A stretch of 41,615 nt of DNA from Candidatus Fermentibacter sp. (GCA_030373045.1 JAUCPW010000039.1:1-41615), one strand, 5' to 3'. Counted from the stretch's first letter, positions 1 through 9,048 are shown. Program-made: numbers and translations. The notes: generated by a model from the sequence alone, not told the origin.

Positions 1-1790
1 TCCAGCACGGTGAAGCGAACCGTGCTCCGTATCCCGTCCGACCTCCCGACCGCCAGATAGACGCCCGGGGAAAGCTCTCCGGGCTGGATATCGTGATAGC
101 CCGCCTGGTACCCGGCCGGTCCTGTCCGGAACACCACCCGTCCCGCGAGATCGTACACCGAGAGTTCCACGGTCGCCGCCGACGGGACGCCGAAGGTGAT
201 CGACAGCGCTCCGTGGGCTGGATTCGGAGAGACCGGAAGGACGGTGAAGGAAACCGGCGGCTCCTCCTCCGGGGTGCCGAGGTTGTTCCACGATATCGTG
301 ACGTCATAGAGTACGGGGACGACGCCGGAGACCGTCCTGGAGAGTATTGCCCTGTACTGCACGTAGCTGTCGCAGTCCTCGAGAATGCCGGAGAGGCTGC
401 ACGGGGTCGCGATCGGACCGGACCACTCCCCCATGTCTGTGAAATCGTCGGAGGACCTCACCTGGAAGGAGACGGACGTGCCGGACGGGGTGACGGCCGT
501 CCATGTGATGCCTGTCCAGTCCGGATCGCAGCCGACATAGAGGATGCTGGATTCGAGCGATGCCTCGACGGAACCGCCCAGCAGCCGGAACCACTTGAGC
601 GAGCCCTCGTACAGATCGCTGACGAGCGCATCCTCGATGCCGTCCGAGTCCATGTCTCCCGTGCTCACGAATGCCACGCCAGTCGGCTGGACTTTGAAAG
701 CGTGCCAGGAGGAGCCGCCGTTCCTCACGATCACGCTTCCATTTTCAAGAGACATCTGCCGGGAACCGCATGCCGCATCGGCGTCGCCATCTCCGTCGAG
801 GTCAGCGGCGGCGATGGATCGCGGCATGTCGATCAGCCCATAGATGAGGTGTTCCTGCCAGGAAGCTCCCTGGCCGTCCAGGTTCTCGAACCAGAGCATG
901 TCGTCGTACTCGACATTATTCGATACGAGATCCATGTCGCCGTCGTCGTCGACATCAAGCACCTCGACCCTTTGCGGGTCGGACGTAGCGGATACCGTAT
1001 TCATGGCCCATATATCCGTGTCACCGTTCTCGTACCAGCACAGGCATCCATATCTGGCACCCGCAAAATCAGGGTCTCCGTCGCCGTCTATGTCACCGAC
1101 GGAACCGCCGAGGCATCCCGTCGAGTTGAGCGTTTCCAGATCCCAATCCAGCCCCGATCCGCCGAGGTTCACAGCGATGTAGAGCGGATCGGTCGAGTCG
1201 CCGAATAGGATGATATCCTGATCGCCGTCAGGTTCGACATCGACCGTTGCGAATTTCGGCGTCCAGGGGATCGTGCCGGGAAAGCCGTGGTCGGACCATG
1301 AACCGCCCTGCCCGTCCTCGTTCTCGAACCATAACAGGTAATATGCACCCGCACTGTTGCTGAACAGGATGTCCTGATCACCGTCGCCGTCCAGATCGGA
1401 GCAGGTCAGGTCCGAGGACATGGTTTCATAGCAGATGTAATGACTCTCCCATTCCGAGCCCGAGCCATTGTTCTCGAACCAGTAGAGCTGATCGTAGCCC
1501 CCGAAGCCGTGTATGAGATCGTTGTCTCCGTCGCCGTCCAGATCGCCGGCTACGGCTTCTCCATACCCTCCGCCACTCGGGAACACCGTATGCTCCATCA
1601 TTTCAAGAAGGCTGACGTATCCTGACTGGCACTGGCATTCCGGCGAGCTCTCGGAATAGCTGTCGCCCCAGGAGCCGACCGGCCCCGGGACACCCGGGCC
1701 TCCGATCCATGATGTCTGGGTTGCCGAATCGGCGAATGCCGGTACAGCCAGGAGCAGAAGCGGGATGCAGATGGCGGATGCTGTTCTCAT
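1..1790 (-). CDS. Secreted FG-GAP/VCBS repeat protein with C-terminal sorting domain (3' end cut by window edge)
   Basis: Reading leftward from ATG at 1790-1788 (upstream AGGGGG as ribosome site) there is one open frame of 596 codons that runs off the window with no stop; the last codons read VRFTVL, so only one or two residues are probably missing. Order: signal peptide (MRTASAICIP...), a mature start ATQTSWIGGPGVPGPVG, then about seven FG-GAP-like repeats with Asp-rich calcium loops of the type DLDGDGDxD, a beta-sandwich module (SVSFQVRSSDDFT), a linker NNLGTPEEEPP and a type-IX-like sorting domain (SPNPAHG...VYDLAGRVV...GVYLAVGR). I infer a cell-surface or secreted propeller protein; ligand unknown. 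It is paralogous to the proteins at 3753, 6327, 26332 and 32787. Confidence 0.85.
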   Translation of the reverse strand, partial: MRTASAICIPLLLLAVPAFADSATQTSWIGGPGVPGPVGSWGDSYSESSPECQCQSGYVSLLEMMEHTVFPSGGGYGEAVAGDLDGDGDNDLIHGFGGYDQLYWFENNGSGSEWESHYICYETMSSDLTCSDLDGDGDQDILFSNSAGAYYLLWFENEDGQGGSWSDHGFPGTIPWTPKFATVDVEPDGDQDIILFGDSTDPLYIAVNLGGSGLDWDLETLNSTGCLGGSVGDIDGDGDPDFAGARYGCLCWYENGDTDIWAMNTVSATSDPQRVEVLDVDDDGDMDLVSNNVEYDDMLWFENLDGQGASWQEHLIYGLIDMPRSIAAADLDGDGDADAACGSRQMSLENGSVIVRNGGSSWHAFKVQPTGVAFVSTGDMDSDGIEDALVSDLYEGSLKWFRLLGGSVEASLESSILYVGCDPDWTGITWTAVTPSGTSVSFQVRSSDDFTDMGEWSGPIATPCSLSGILEDCDSYVQYRAILSRTVSGVVPVLYDVTISWNNLGTPEEEPPVSFTVLPVSPNPAHGALSITFGVPSAATVELSVYDLAGRVVFRTGPAGYQAGYHDIQPGELSPGVYLAVGRSDGIRSTVRFTVL

Positions 1791-1838
1791 GGCGACCCCC
1801 TTGCCTCGAGAATTGCATGCAGGCCACATTCCGTCCCG

Positions 1839-1867
1839 ATGATAATTCGTCGGTTGCACGGGTGCAA
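1839..1867 (-). promoter_or_regulatory. Candidate sigma70-type promoter for the FG-GAP gene at 1-1790
   Basis: On the minus strand a -35 TTGCAC (1867-1862) is separated by exactly 17 nt from a -10 TATCAT (1844-1839), about 50 nt upstream of the ATG. The -35 lies in a small palindrome, TTGCAC-CC-GTGCAA. The -10 matches the consensus at 5 of 6 positions but the -35 is weak. Confidence 0.4.
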
Positions 1868-1929
1868 GAAAACCTCCGAAGGTCTGGCGCCATGCGGATC
1901 CGCGCTCGATATTCGAAGCGAGGTGAGAA

Positions 1930-3714
1930 ATGGATCTGCTGATCCCGGTTGTATTCCTCGCGCAGTCCGTCACCATGGACGTCTACCCGGCGCAGTGGGC
2001 GGGATGGGTTCCCGACAGGCTCCTCTCCTCGGGCGACGAGATCACGCAGGACGTATCCCTCCCCGGGCTCCCGGCCCTCGTCGCGCAGACGGGCGTCCCG
2101 CTGCTGCGCTGGGGCGGCATCGCGGCCGAGTACTGGGACTGGGAGGGGTTCGGGTACGAGGGTGCATCCTACGTCGACTACTTCGGGTCGGGCATCGTCG
2201 TCGTCCCATCACCGTGCAGCATCGACGACATCCTGCAGTTCACGGAGGAGGCGGGCGCCGAGCCCGTGCTGACCGTCAACCACCAGATCGACGACCCGGC
2301 AAAGGCCGCGCGGCTCGTCGAGTACTGCAACGGAGGAACCGGGACCCCTATGGGCGCGCTGCGCGCGCAGCGAGGCCACCCGGAGCCATACGACGTGACG
2401 CTCTGGTGCATCGGGAACGAGCCGGACATAGCCGGCGGCACCTATCCGACGCCGTTCGGCACGATGACCTTCTACAGGCACTTCGGGATCCCCTTCGAGA
2501 GCTGGGGCTGGACCGACTCGGTGTTCTGCACGCCCGGCCAGTTCTCGGATCTCGTCGGAGAGTACGCAGACGCCATGAGGGCCGCCTCGCCCATCCCCAT
2601 CGAGATCGGGGGCCTCTCCCTCTCGGGCGACCTGTCGTGGATCGGGCCGGTCATGGGGCCGAATGCATCATCCGTCGACTGGATGGACGCCCACTACTAC
2701 CCCGTCTGGGTCTGGGAATCCGACAGCACGATGTACCACGACCTGCTCTGGAGCCCCGACAGCTCCTCGATCCCGCTCGAGGCCCGCTATTCACAGATAA
2801 GGGCCACCCTCGACGCAGTGCCGGGGTGCGCCGGCATCCCCCTGTGGATGATGGAGTACAACGTCGCGGTGATGGCGGAGGACCCGGCCTGGTGGAACTA
2901 CCTCGACGGACTGGTCGTGGCCGACTGCATCGGGCACCTTGCCCGTGCAGGCGCCCCCGCTGCCGCCGTGTACTCCATAGCCGAGGGCACGGAAGGCGAG
3001 TTCCCGCTGTTCGGGCAGATCAGGACGGACACCCTCTCGGCCAGGATGGGCGCCCATGTGCTGAGGCTCTATTCGGAACGATTCGGGGGGACCCTCGTCG
3101 AAACGGACTGCGCGGCTGCGATGGAGCACGGGCTCGAGGCCTGGAGCAGCCTGACGGGCGATGGATCGGTGTCGGTCATGGCCCTGAACCGCGACCTGGA
3201 TGAGCCCGTGGAAGCCTCGGTCGAGATCCATGGATGGGTCCCGGGGACCTCGTTCGAGGCGTGGTCGATAACATGCGATGCATCTCTGGAGGCTCCCTGG
3301 AACGGCACGTCGGGCATCCGGTACGAAGGTTCCTTCCCATGCGGCGCATCCGGCATCGACTGGACGTTCCAGCCGGCATCCGTCACCTGCATCGTAGTGC
3401 ACCCGACGGCTTCGGTGGAGGACGACGGGTCCGATGCCGGGGCCATGCTGCGCGTGCTTCCCAACCCCTCGTGCGGTTCGGTGGATCTCGCATTCGCCGT
3501 CGAAGCGCCCGGCACTCCCCTCGTCGACATATACGACAGCTGCGGCAGGCTCTTGACCAGGCTCCAGGGGCAGCCTGTCGACAACGGAGCATGCGTGGTG
3601 TCGTGGGACGGGCTGCAGGCCGATGGCAGCCGCTGCCCTGCCGGAGCCTACAGGGCAGTTGCGACCCTGCCGGGCGGAAGTGTCGTCACCGGGGAGTTCG
3701 TGCTGCTGGACTGA
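1930..3714 (+). CDS. GH51-like clan GH-A glycoside hydrolase (alpha-L-arabinofuranosidase-like) with C-terminal sorting domain
   Basis: A 594-residue protein whose residues about 110-170 read like GH51 arabinofuranosidases: RLVEYCNGG, then the motif WCIGNEPD with the predicted acid/base Glu164, followed by DAHYY at 253-257 and MMEYN with predicted nucleophile Glu309. This Asn-Glu plus second-Glu layout is characteristic of clan GH-A. The catalytic part is followed by a beta domain (about 380-490) and a FlgD/type-IX-like sorting domain (LPNPSCGSVDLAF...YDSCGRLL...AGAYRAV). A short hydrophobic N-terminus (MDLLIPVVFLAQS) may be a weak signal peptide. Start: ATG preceded by GAGGTGAGAA. It is convergent with the FG-GAP gene at 3753. 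The substrate is inferred to be plant-type or microbial polysaccharide; GH44 or GH39 are alternatives. Confidence 0.75.
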   Translation: MDLLIPVVFLAQSVTMDVYPAQWAGWVPDRLLSSGDEITQDVSLPGLPALVAQTGVPLLRWGGIAAEYWDWEGFGYEGASYVDYFGSGIVVVPSPCSIDDILQFTEEAGAEPVLTVNHQIDDPAKAARLVEYCNGGTGTPMGALRAQRGHPEPYDVTLWCIGNEPDIAGGTYPTPFGTMTFYRHFGIPFESWGWTDSVFCTPGQFSDLVGEYADAMRAASPIPIEIGGLSLSGDLSWIGPVMGPNASSVDWMDAHYYPVWVWESDSTMYHDLLWSPDSSSIPLEARYSQIRATLDAVPGCAGIPLWMMEYNVAVMAEDPAWWNYLDGLVVADCIGHLARAGAPAAAVYSIAEGTEGEFPLFGQIRTDTLSARMGAHVLRLYSERFGGTLVETDCAAAMEHGLEAWSSLTGDGSVSVMALNRDLDEPVEASVEIHGWVPGTSFEAWSITCDASLEAPWNGTSGIRYEGSFPCGASGIDWTFQPASVTCIVVHPTASVEDDGSDAGAMLRVLPNPSCGSVDLAFAVEAPGTPLVDIYDSCGRLLTRLQGQPVDNGACVVSWDGLQADGSRCPAGAYRAVATLPGGSVVTGEFVLLD

Positions 3715-3752
3715 CCACGGAGAGATCCCGACAGTACTCCCCTGCCGTCAGA

Positions 3753-5561
3753 TCATTCCATGACGGTGAAGCGCACGGCCTCCCGGCTGCCGCAGGCCCG
3801 TACGACCGCGTGGTACACGCCCGGAACGAGATCGGCGAACCTCACGGAGTGCCAACCCGGCGTGTATTCCGCTCCGGTTTCGGAAGCTGCGATCCTCCCT
3901 GCCAGGTCGAGGATGGTCACGTCCGCCCGGCCTCCCTGCGGGAGCCCGAACTCGATCGACATAGTCCCTGACGATGGATTCGGCGACACCACCCTGAGTT
4001 CCAGCCCCGCCGGGGGCTCCTCCTCCGGGGTGCCGAGGTTGTTCCACAACACGGTGACGTCATTCAGGAGCGGCGTCTCATCCGGCTCGGAGGATGCCAG
4101 CAGCGCCCGGTACTGCAGGTAGCTGGCGTTGTCCGCGAGGATCCCGGAGAGGCTGCAGGGTGCACTCAGCGTGCCCGACCAGGCTCCCATCTGGGTGTGG
4201 TCGTCCGATGCCCGTACCTGGAACGATACCGACGTTCCCGAGGGTGTCTCCGAATTCCATCCGATGCTGCCCCACCCCGGATCGCATCCGAGGTAGAGGA
4301 TGCTGGATTCGAGCCATCCGCTTCCCGGATAGACCATGCTCCACCACTTGATCCAGTCCGGTGGGTACATCTTGCTGAATGCCAGTGCATCGGCTGTCCC
4401 GTCGGAGTCGATGTCGGAGGAGAGGACTACGGCTCTCGAGGAAGGGTCGAGAGTCGTCCCGATCCATCCCGTCCCGCTGTTCTCGTAGAACTTCAAGGGA
4501 TCCTCGAGGTAACCCGCTCCGCAGATCACGTCACCGTCGCCGTCGCCGTCGAAGTCATCAGCGGCGACGTATTCAGGCAGTTCGAGGGTGGCATCGATCG
4601 TGTGCTCGTTCCACGAAGTGCCCGATCCATTCGCGTTCTCGAACCAGAGGACCTCGTTCTCGTTGACGGCCGTGGTCACCAGGTCCTGGTCGCCGTCCGC
4701 GTCGATGTCGCAGGCATCGACTCTCTCGGGATAGTTGAAGGTCGCTATTCCGCTTTTTGCCCACGAGTCGAGTCCGTCGTTCCTGTACCATCGCAGTTCT
4801 GCCTGCCAAGGTGACGTTGCGGCGAGGTCAGGATCTCCATCACCGTCGATGTCTGCGATGCAGCATGCCTCGCATCCTGTGGAATGGAGCACGTGCTCGT
4901 TCCAGAGAAGCCCGGACCCGTCGAGGTTCTCGAGGCATGTCAGATGGTTGTATTCGCCGTAGCAGTTGATCACATCGATGTCGAGATCCCCGTCGACGTC
5001 GGCCAGAGCGGAGTATCCTGGAGGAATGGCTGTATCGGAAAGGTCGTTGTACGACCACGAGAGCCCCGAGCCATCAAGGTTCTCCGCCCATCCCAGGTAC
5101 ACCGCGTCGCCTGAGACGAACAGGTCGATGTCGTTGTCCGAGTCCATGTCTGCAGCTTCCAACGTATTGGAGTACTGGTAGATCTCGGTCAGTGCAGGCA
5201 CGGAGTGCATCGCCCATCCCGTGCCCGAACCCGCGTTCTCTAACCAGTACCCGTTGCCGCCCTCGTCTATCGCTGCCACATCGATGTCATCATCGCCGTC
5301 CAGATCGCCGCATGTGAATGCCAGGGTGGCAGCCGGGTGGATCATGCATTCGGGATATGCGAGAGAGAGAACGCCGGGTATGGACGAATACCCGATCGAC
5401 GGCGAGGATGACTGGAACGACTCCGCCCACCCGGGCGGCATCCCGACCGGGCCCGGGACCCCCTGGCCGCCCGTCCAGCTGGTCTGTGTTGCAGAATCAG
5501 CGCCCGCTACCGCTGCTATGACGAGGAGAAATGCTGGTATGGAGAGGATTTTCGATCTCAT
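3753..5561 (-). CDS. Secreted FG-GAP/VCBS repeat protein with sorting domain
   Basis: A complete 602-residue protein. Signal peptide MRSKILSIPAFLLVIAAVAG; the mature N-terminus ATQTSWTGGQGVPGPVG matches its paralogs. At least seven Asp-rich loops (DLDGDDDID, DVDGDLDID, DIDGDGDPD, DDFDGDGDGD and others) point to a calcium-binding propeller at about 75-400. Next come the shared module TSVSFQVRASDDHTQ at about 425-500, the linker NNLGTPEEEPPAG, and a sorting domain (SPNPSSGTMSIEFGLP...LDLAGRIAASE...PGVYHAVVR). A 33-nt stretch encoding the linker (4015-4047) is identical to 259-291 in the gene at 1-1790, suggesting recent duplication or gene conversion. Surface display is inferred; the ligand is unknown. 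Confidence 0.87.
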   Translation of the reverse strand: MRSKILSIPAFLLVIAAVAGADSATQTSWTGGQGVPGPVGMPPGWAESFQSSSPSIGYSSIPGVLSLAYPECMIHPAATLAFTCGDLDGDDDIDVAAIDEGGNGYWLENAGSGTGWAMHSVPALTEIYQYSNTLEAADMDSDNDIDLFVSGDAVYLGWAENLDGSGLSWSYNDLSDTAIPPGYSALADVDGDLDIDVINCYGEYNHLTCLENLDGSGLLWNEHVLHSTGCEACCIADIDGDGDPDLAATSPWQAELRWYRNDGLDSWAKSGIATFNYPERVDACDIDADGDQDLVTTAVNENEVLWFENANGSGTSWNEHTIDATLELPEYVAADDFDGDGDGDVICGAGYLEDPLKFYENSGTGWIGTTLDPSSRAVVLSSDIDSDGTADALAFSKMYPPDWIKWWSMVYPGSGWLESSILYLGCDPGWGSIGWNSETPSGTSVSFQVRASDDHTQMGAWSGTLSAPCSLSGILADNASYLQYRALLASSEPDETPLLNDVTVLWNNLGTPEEEPPAGLELRVVSPNPSSGTMSIEFGLPQGGRADVTILDLAGRIAASETGAEYTPGWHSVRFADLVPGVYHAVVRACGSREAVRFTVME

Positions 5562-5785
5562 GACGCCCCCCGTCCTGAGAAGACCTCTTCGTCCATGCCC
5601 GTTACGAATGTATGCAGTTCCACCCAGAGGAAGGCAAGCGGGCGGCGATGGATGCCCCGGACGATGACAGGCGCCCGGACCTTCATATCTGCTCGATGGT
5701 TACGAATCCCCTGATGTTCGGAGAGACGGCGGCGGACAGGGTGCCGATTGCCGGTACCCGAGGAATGGAGACTGCATGAAAGGAT

Positions 5786-5822
5786 GCGGCGGCGGCTGAC
5801 TGGTGATCAGTCGCCGCCGCCT
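5786..5822 (-). terminator. Hairpin terminator downstream of the coiled-coil gene
   Basis: GGCGGCGGC (5788-5796) pairs with GCCGCCGCC (5813-5821); with one bulged T the stem extends by GACT/AGTC around a short loop. On the minus strand it begins about 15 nt after the stop of the gene at 5836 and is followed by CCTTTCATG, a weak T-tract, so this is a probable but not ideal intrinsic terminator. Confidence 0.6.
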
Positions 5823-5835
5823 GCTCGAAATGGGA

Positions 5836-6264
5836 TCAGACGCCGGGAACTGCTGCTACGAAGTCGTCGATCTCGGCGCGGACGGCCTCCACCTCGCCCC
5901 TGACCTCGTCCATCGTGGCCGTGATGGACTCACGGACCTCGACAATCCTGTCGCGGGCGGTGACGGCCTCGGCGCGGTAGACCTCGAGCTCCTCGAGGAT
6001 CGAGGCGACCTCGGGGTCGAGGTCGTTGAGCTCGCGCAGCTTCGCTGCGGCATCGTCTATGGCCGCCAGCTCGGGCAGCAGCGTCTCGAGATCGGCGACC
6101 GAGGCGCCGATGCCGTCGAGTTCGGTGGCCATCTCCTCGAGCAGTGCCACCCCCGGCACGTCGATTTCAGGCATCTCGGGGACTTCGGGCACCTCCGGTA
6201 CCTCGGGGGTTCCGGGGACGCCGAAGGAAACGATGGCGGACACGAGCAGTGCGAAAGACAACAC
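5836..6264 (-). CDS. Small secreted coiled-coil protein with Pro-Glu-Val repeats
   Basis: A 142-residue protein of unrecognised family. A short hydrophobic leader (MLSFALLVSAIVSFG) precedes a low-complexity segment of repeated PEVPEVPE (about 17-37), then about 100 residues of uninterrupted heptad-like, Ala/Glu/Leu-rich helix (for example ELDGIGASVADLETLL, EVRGEVEAVRAEIDDF). It is strongly acidic with no cysteine. Start: GTG at 6264; TTG at the next codon sits better behind GGGAGG and is an equal alternative. I infer an exported, rod-like structural or periplasmic protein. It lies between two FG-GAP genes on the same strand and has its own hairpin terminator. Confidence 0.7.
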   Translation of the reverse strand: MLSFALLVSAIVSFGVPGTPEVPEVPEVPEMPEIDVPGVALLEEMATELDGIGASVADLETLLPELAAIDDAAAKLRELNDLDPEVASILEELEVYRAEAVTARDRIVEVRESITATMDEVRGEVEAVRAEIDDFVAAVPGV

Positions 6265-6326
6265 GGACCTCCCTCCATGGATTACGGATGCAATTCATCT
6301 CGCCGGAGGGAGGGCAAGTCAAGTGT

Positions 6327-8138
6327 CTAGTCGATGATCACGAAGCGCCGGGACGCCCTGAAATCCCCCGTCACCATCACAGCCGAATACACTCCGGGAG
6401 GAAGATCCCCGATCCCGATGCTGCTGCCGCCCTGCGCGTACTCCTGCGGCCCGCGAGAGGCAACCAGCCTCCCCGAGGAGTCGAACACGTCGAACTCCAC
6501 CGTTCCCGGAGCAGGCAGCTCGAAGGAAAGGAATGCACGGCCGTGCGCGGGATTGGGCGAAACCGGGTCGAAGGCGATGCCAGCCTGCTCCTCCTGACCT
6601 ATCCCAAGGGGATTCCAGGTCACCTGGACGTCGAAGAGGACGGGAGTGACCTGTGGCAGGGAGTTTGACGTCATCACGATCCGGTACTGGAAATACCTCG
6701 TTCCCTGGGGCACTACGCCGACCAGGGAGGACGGACTCCAGAGTGTATCGGACCAGGTTTCCGGAGAGTATGGTTGGTCCGTCGCCCATACCTGGAATCC
6801 GATGCTGGTTCCCGCCGGCTGGTCTCCCGTCCATGAGATGGAAACCCAGTTATTACCGGGCCATCCGGCGTCCAGGATGGACGACGTCAGGCTGCCGCTC
6901 GAAGATCGTCCCGTCATGTCCCAGATCACCGAGTTCTCCGAGCCGGCTGCCATGAGGTCATCGCGCCCATCCGAGGTGAAGTCGGCAGCCAGGGTGGTCC
7001 GGGCCTCCGTCATGTCCGTCGCTAGCCATGCGGACTCCCATGTCGTCCCTGTACCACTCAGGTTCCTCCACCAGACGACATCGTTCGTCGGGGCGATGGA
7101 GGCTCCAGCCACATCGCAGTCACCGTCCCCGTCGAAATCGGACAGGGTGACCGAGTGGGCGTAGTTGAACCCGGTGCATATCGTGTGCTCGTACCAGGAC
7201 TCCCCCGAACCGTCTGCATTGGCCCACCAGGTGATGAGTCCATTGTAAAAGTTGAAGGAGGTGCTCGCCAGGTCGATGTCACCGTCCCCGTCTACATCTC
7301 CGGCTGTGATGCTCCTGGGATCGATATACGTCGCATCCACGACATGCTCGCTCCACGACGTGCCCGAACCGTTGCTGTTCTCCCACCAGTGGATCTCTCC
7401 GTTCTCGTACGTGTAGGAGCGCCGGGTGGCTGCAATGTCGAGATCCCCGTCGCCGTCGATGTCGGCGAGAACTGAAGCCCATGCCCCATCGAAATCCGGG
7501 TCGACGGTATACCTCGACCATTCCATGCCCTGGCCGGTGTTCTGCCAATAGACAACGTCATCGGAGAGCTCGATGCATGTCTGGATATCGATATCACCGT
7601 CGCCGTCGACATCTCCAGCGTCGAGCGTCCTGATGTTGGATCCGGTGTTCGCCAGTCCATGAATGGTCCATGCCGACCCGCCCGATGAATTCTCGTACCA
7701 GTAGCTGTTGCCGGTCTCTGAGGCTGCCGCGACGTCGCAGTCACCGTCGGAATCGAAATCGCCGACCGTGAGGCCCTCCGGTTCGATGCACCCGGCTATC
7801 ACATGCTCCATCCAGCCGGTACCCCCGGACAGATTCTCCCACCATACCACCGCGTTGATCCAGTTGCAGGAGGCTGCCGCATCAAGGTCTCCGTCTCCGT
7901 CGAAATCGGCAGCCCCGATCTGGCAGCAGCCCGATCCGATGTCGTACTGTCTCCCATGGCCGAGGAGAAGAGAACCAGGCGACCCCCACCAGTCGGCGGC
8001 GATCTCGTCTTTGAAGGAATCGTACCATCCCCCGACAGGCCCGGGGGTGCCGGGCCCGCCCGACCAGTCGGTCTGGATTTCAGAGTCGGAGAAGGAGAGA
8101 GTGGAGAAGAGAAGAAGGATGGCGGCTAGTCTGCCCAT
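6327..8138 (-). CDS. Secreted FG-GAP/VCBS repeat protein with sorting domain
   Basis: 603 residues from ATG at 8138, chosen because GGAGGG lies just upstream and a typical signal peptide follows (MGRLAAILLLFSTLSFS); the longer frame upstream lacks both and crosses another gene. The mature start EIQTDWSGGPGTPGPVG matches the paralogs. Repeats with loops DFDGDGDLD, DFDSDGDCD, DVDGDGDID and DIDGDGDLD fill about 60-400. They are followed by the shared module (TSIGFQVWATDQPYSPETW), linker NPLGIGQEEQAG and sorting domain (SPNPAHGRAFLSFELPA...FDSSGRLVAS...PGVYSAVMVT, ending RRFVIID). Probably a surface-attached calcium-binding propeller; ligand unknown. Confidence 0.87.
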   Translation of the reverse strand: MGRLAAILLLFSTLSFSDSEIQTDWSGGPGTPGPVGGWYDSFKDEIAADWWGSPGSLLLGHGRQYDIGSGCCQIGAADFDGDGDLDAAASCNWINAVVWWENLSGGTGWMEHVIAGCIEPEGLTVGDFDSDGDCDVAAASETGNSYWYENSSGGSAWTIHGLANTGSNIRTLDAGDVDGDGDIDIQTCIELSDDVVYWQNTGQGMEWSRYTVDPDFDGAWASVLADIDGDGDLDIAATRRSYTYENGEIHWWENSNGSGTSWSEHVVDATYIDPRSITAGDVDGDGDIDLASTSFNFYNGLITWWANADGSGESWYEHTICTGFNYAHSVTLSDFDGDGDCDVAGASIAPTNDVVWWRNLSGTGTTWESAWLATDMTEARTTLAADFTSDGRDDLMAAGSENSVIWDMTGRSSSGSLTSSILDAGWPGNNWVSISWTGDQPAGTSIGFQVWATDQPYSPETWSDTLWSPSSLVGVVPQGTRYFQYRIVMTSNSLPQVTPVLFDVQVTWNPLGIGQEEQAGIAFDPVSPNPAHGRAFLSFELPAPGTVEFDVFDSSGRLVASRGPQEYAQGGSSIGIGDLPPGVYSAVMVTGDFRASRRFVIID

Positions 8139-8171
8139 CGCGATCCCTCCTGTCTGTCTGAACACGAATGG

Positions 8172-8200
8172 ATGATGACGGGTATGCCGCGAAGGGTCAA
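8172..8200 (-). promoter_or_regulatory. Candidate promoter for the FG-GAP gene at 6327-8138
   Basis: Minus-strand TTGACC (8200-8195), 17-nt spacer, CATCAT (8177-8172), about 35 nt before the start codon. The same TTGACC plus 17-nt spacing occurs before the paralog at 26332. Confidence 0.5.
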
Positions 8201-8222
8201 GGATATGGAGCTGATGACGAAA

Positions 8223-8250
8223 AGGCGGGGCGGCACTGGCCGCCCCGCCT
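8223..8250 (-). terminator. Intrinsic terminator of the secreted protein gene at 8273
   Basis: A perfect 12-bp GC-rich stem (8223-8234 with 8239-8250) around the loop ACTG. On the minus strand it is followed by TTTTCGTC and lies 22 nt after the stop codon at 8273. Confidence 0.85.
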
Positions 8251-8272
8251 GGGATCGTGCCGTGTTCCCGGT

Positions 8273-8917
8273 CTAGAAGGCCGACTTCACCTCGGCCCAG
8301 GTGGTTCTTTCGAGGCTGAGGGCGTCGTCGTAGTAGGTGCGGAACGTGTAGTCGAAGCCGGCGAACTGCATGAAGCCGGTGTTCGCGTAGACGCAGCCGT
8401 AGGGATAGGGATTCGCCGTGTCGCCGTTGATGCCGAGGGTCGTGTTCCCGGTGAAGACGAGGAAGTAGGTGGTTGCGGGAGTCACGGGAACGGCCGTCCA
8501 GAAGACGTCTACCCATTCGCCGGCGGTGCCCGTGGCGCTGGCTTGGGTCAGCATCGTGCCGCCGGCATTGGGAAGGTCCGTCCAGAGCTGGATCGTCACG
8601 TTGTCACTGGTGCCGGAACCCGAGTACAGCATTATGCCGGCCCCGGAGATGTTGGCATTGGTCTGCTGGAACGACTGCGCCAGGTCGTACTGTGCGAAGG
8701 CGGCCATGTAGACTGTGGCGCTCGGCTGGTTCTGGTCGATCACATTTGCAAAGGGCATGCAGATCGGCTGGGAGGACTGGGCCAGGTCTACTGCGGGCAC
8801 GGCGGCAAGGCTGTGCAGTACGCCGCTCATGGTGGCGGGCATCTCCGCAGCCTGTGCCGGTATCGCCGTCAGGAACGCCAGGGCAAGCAGCACGAAGAAC
8901 CTTCCGGAGTGCATCAT
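8273..8917 (-). CDS. Secreted beta-sandwich protein ending in a TTWAEVKSAF motif
   Basis: 214 residues with a clear signal peptide (MMHSGRFFVLLALAFLTAIPAQA, cleavage near 24). The body has alternating hydrophobic beta-strand pattern and phrases common in secreted adhesin-like beta-sandwich domains (YDLAQSFQQTN, GIMLYSGSGTSDNVTIQLW, PATTYFLVFTGN). The extreme C-terminus LERTTWAEVKSAF matches the ends of five other secreted proteins in this window and not the type-IX-like domain of the FG-GAP proteins. Function unknown. It stands alone, with a strong terminator downstream and the ars operon upstream on the same strand. Confidence 0.75.
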   Translation of the reverse strand: MMHSGRFFVLLALAFLTAIPAQAAEMPATMSGVLHSLAAVPAVDLAQSSQPICMPFANVIDQNQPSATVYMAAFAQYDLAQSFQQTNANISGAGIMLYSGSGTSDNVTIQLWTDLPNAGGTMLTQASATGTAGEWVDVFWTAVPVTPATTYFLVFTGNTTLGINGDTANPYPYGCVYANTGFMQFAGFDYTFRTYYDDALSLERTTWAEVKSAF

Positions 8918-9048
8918 GACCCCCTACTGTTGCGCCCGGTCAGGGGCTCGAGGCTGGCAGGCGGCAGACCGTCATGGCGCGCCGTCGACAAGCTGGATGC
9001 AAGATAGATACAAGCTCAGACGGCGTCAAAGGCCTGCGTGCCCGGCCG

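Noticed and set aside
700-1560. Tandem-repeat or CRISPR-like appearance of repeated GTCGCCGTC/GATGTC words in the FG-GAP genes
   Set aside because: The repeats are the codons of Asp-rich calcium loops (DxDGDGDxD) at propeller spacing, not identical repeats with unique spacers.
8139-8516. Upstream extension of the FG-GAP gene at 6327
   Set aside because: The extension is Arg/His-rich, crosses the neighbouring gene and its terminator, and the signal peptide with a good ribosome site begins at 8138.
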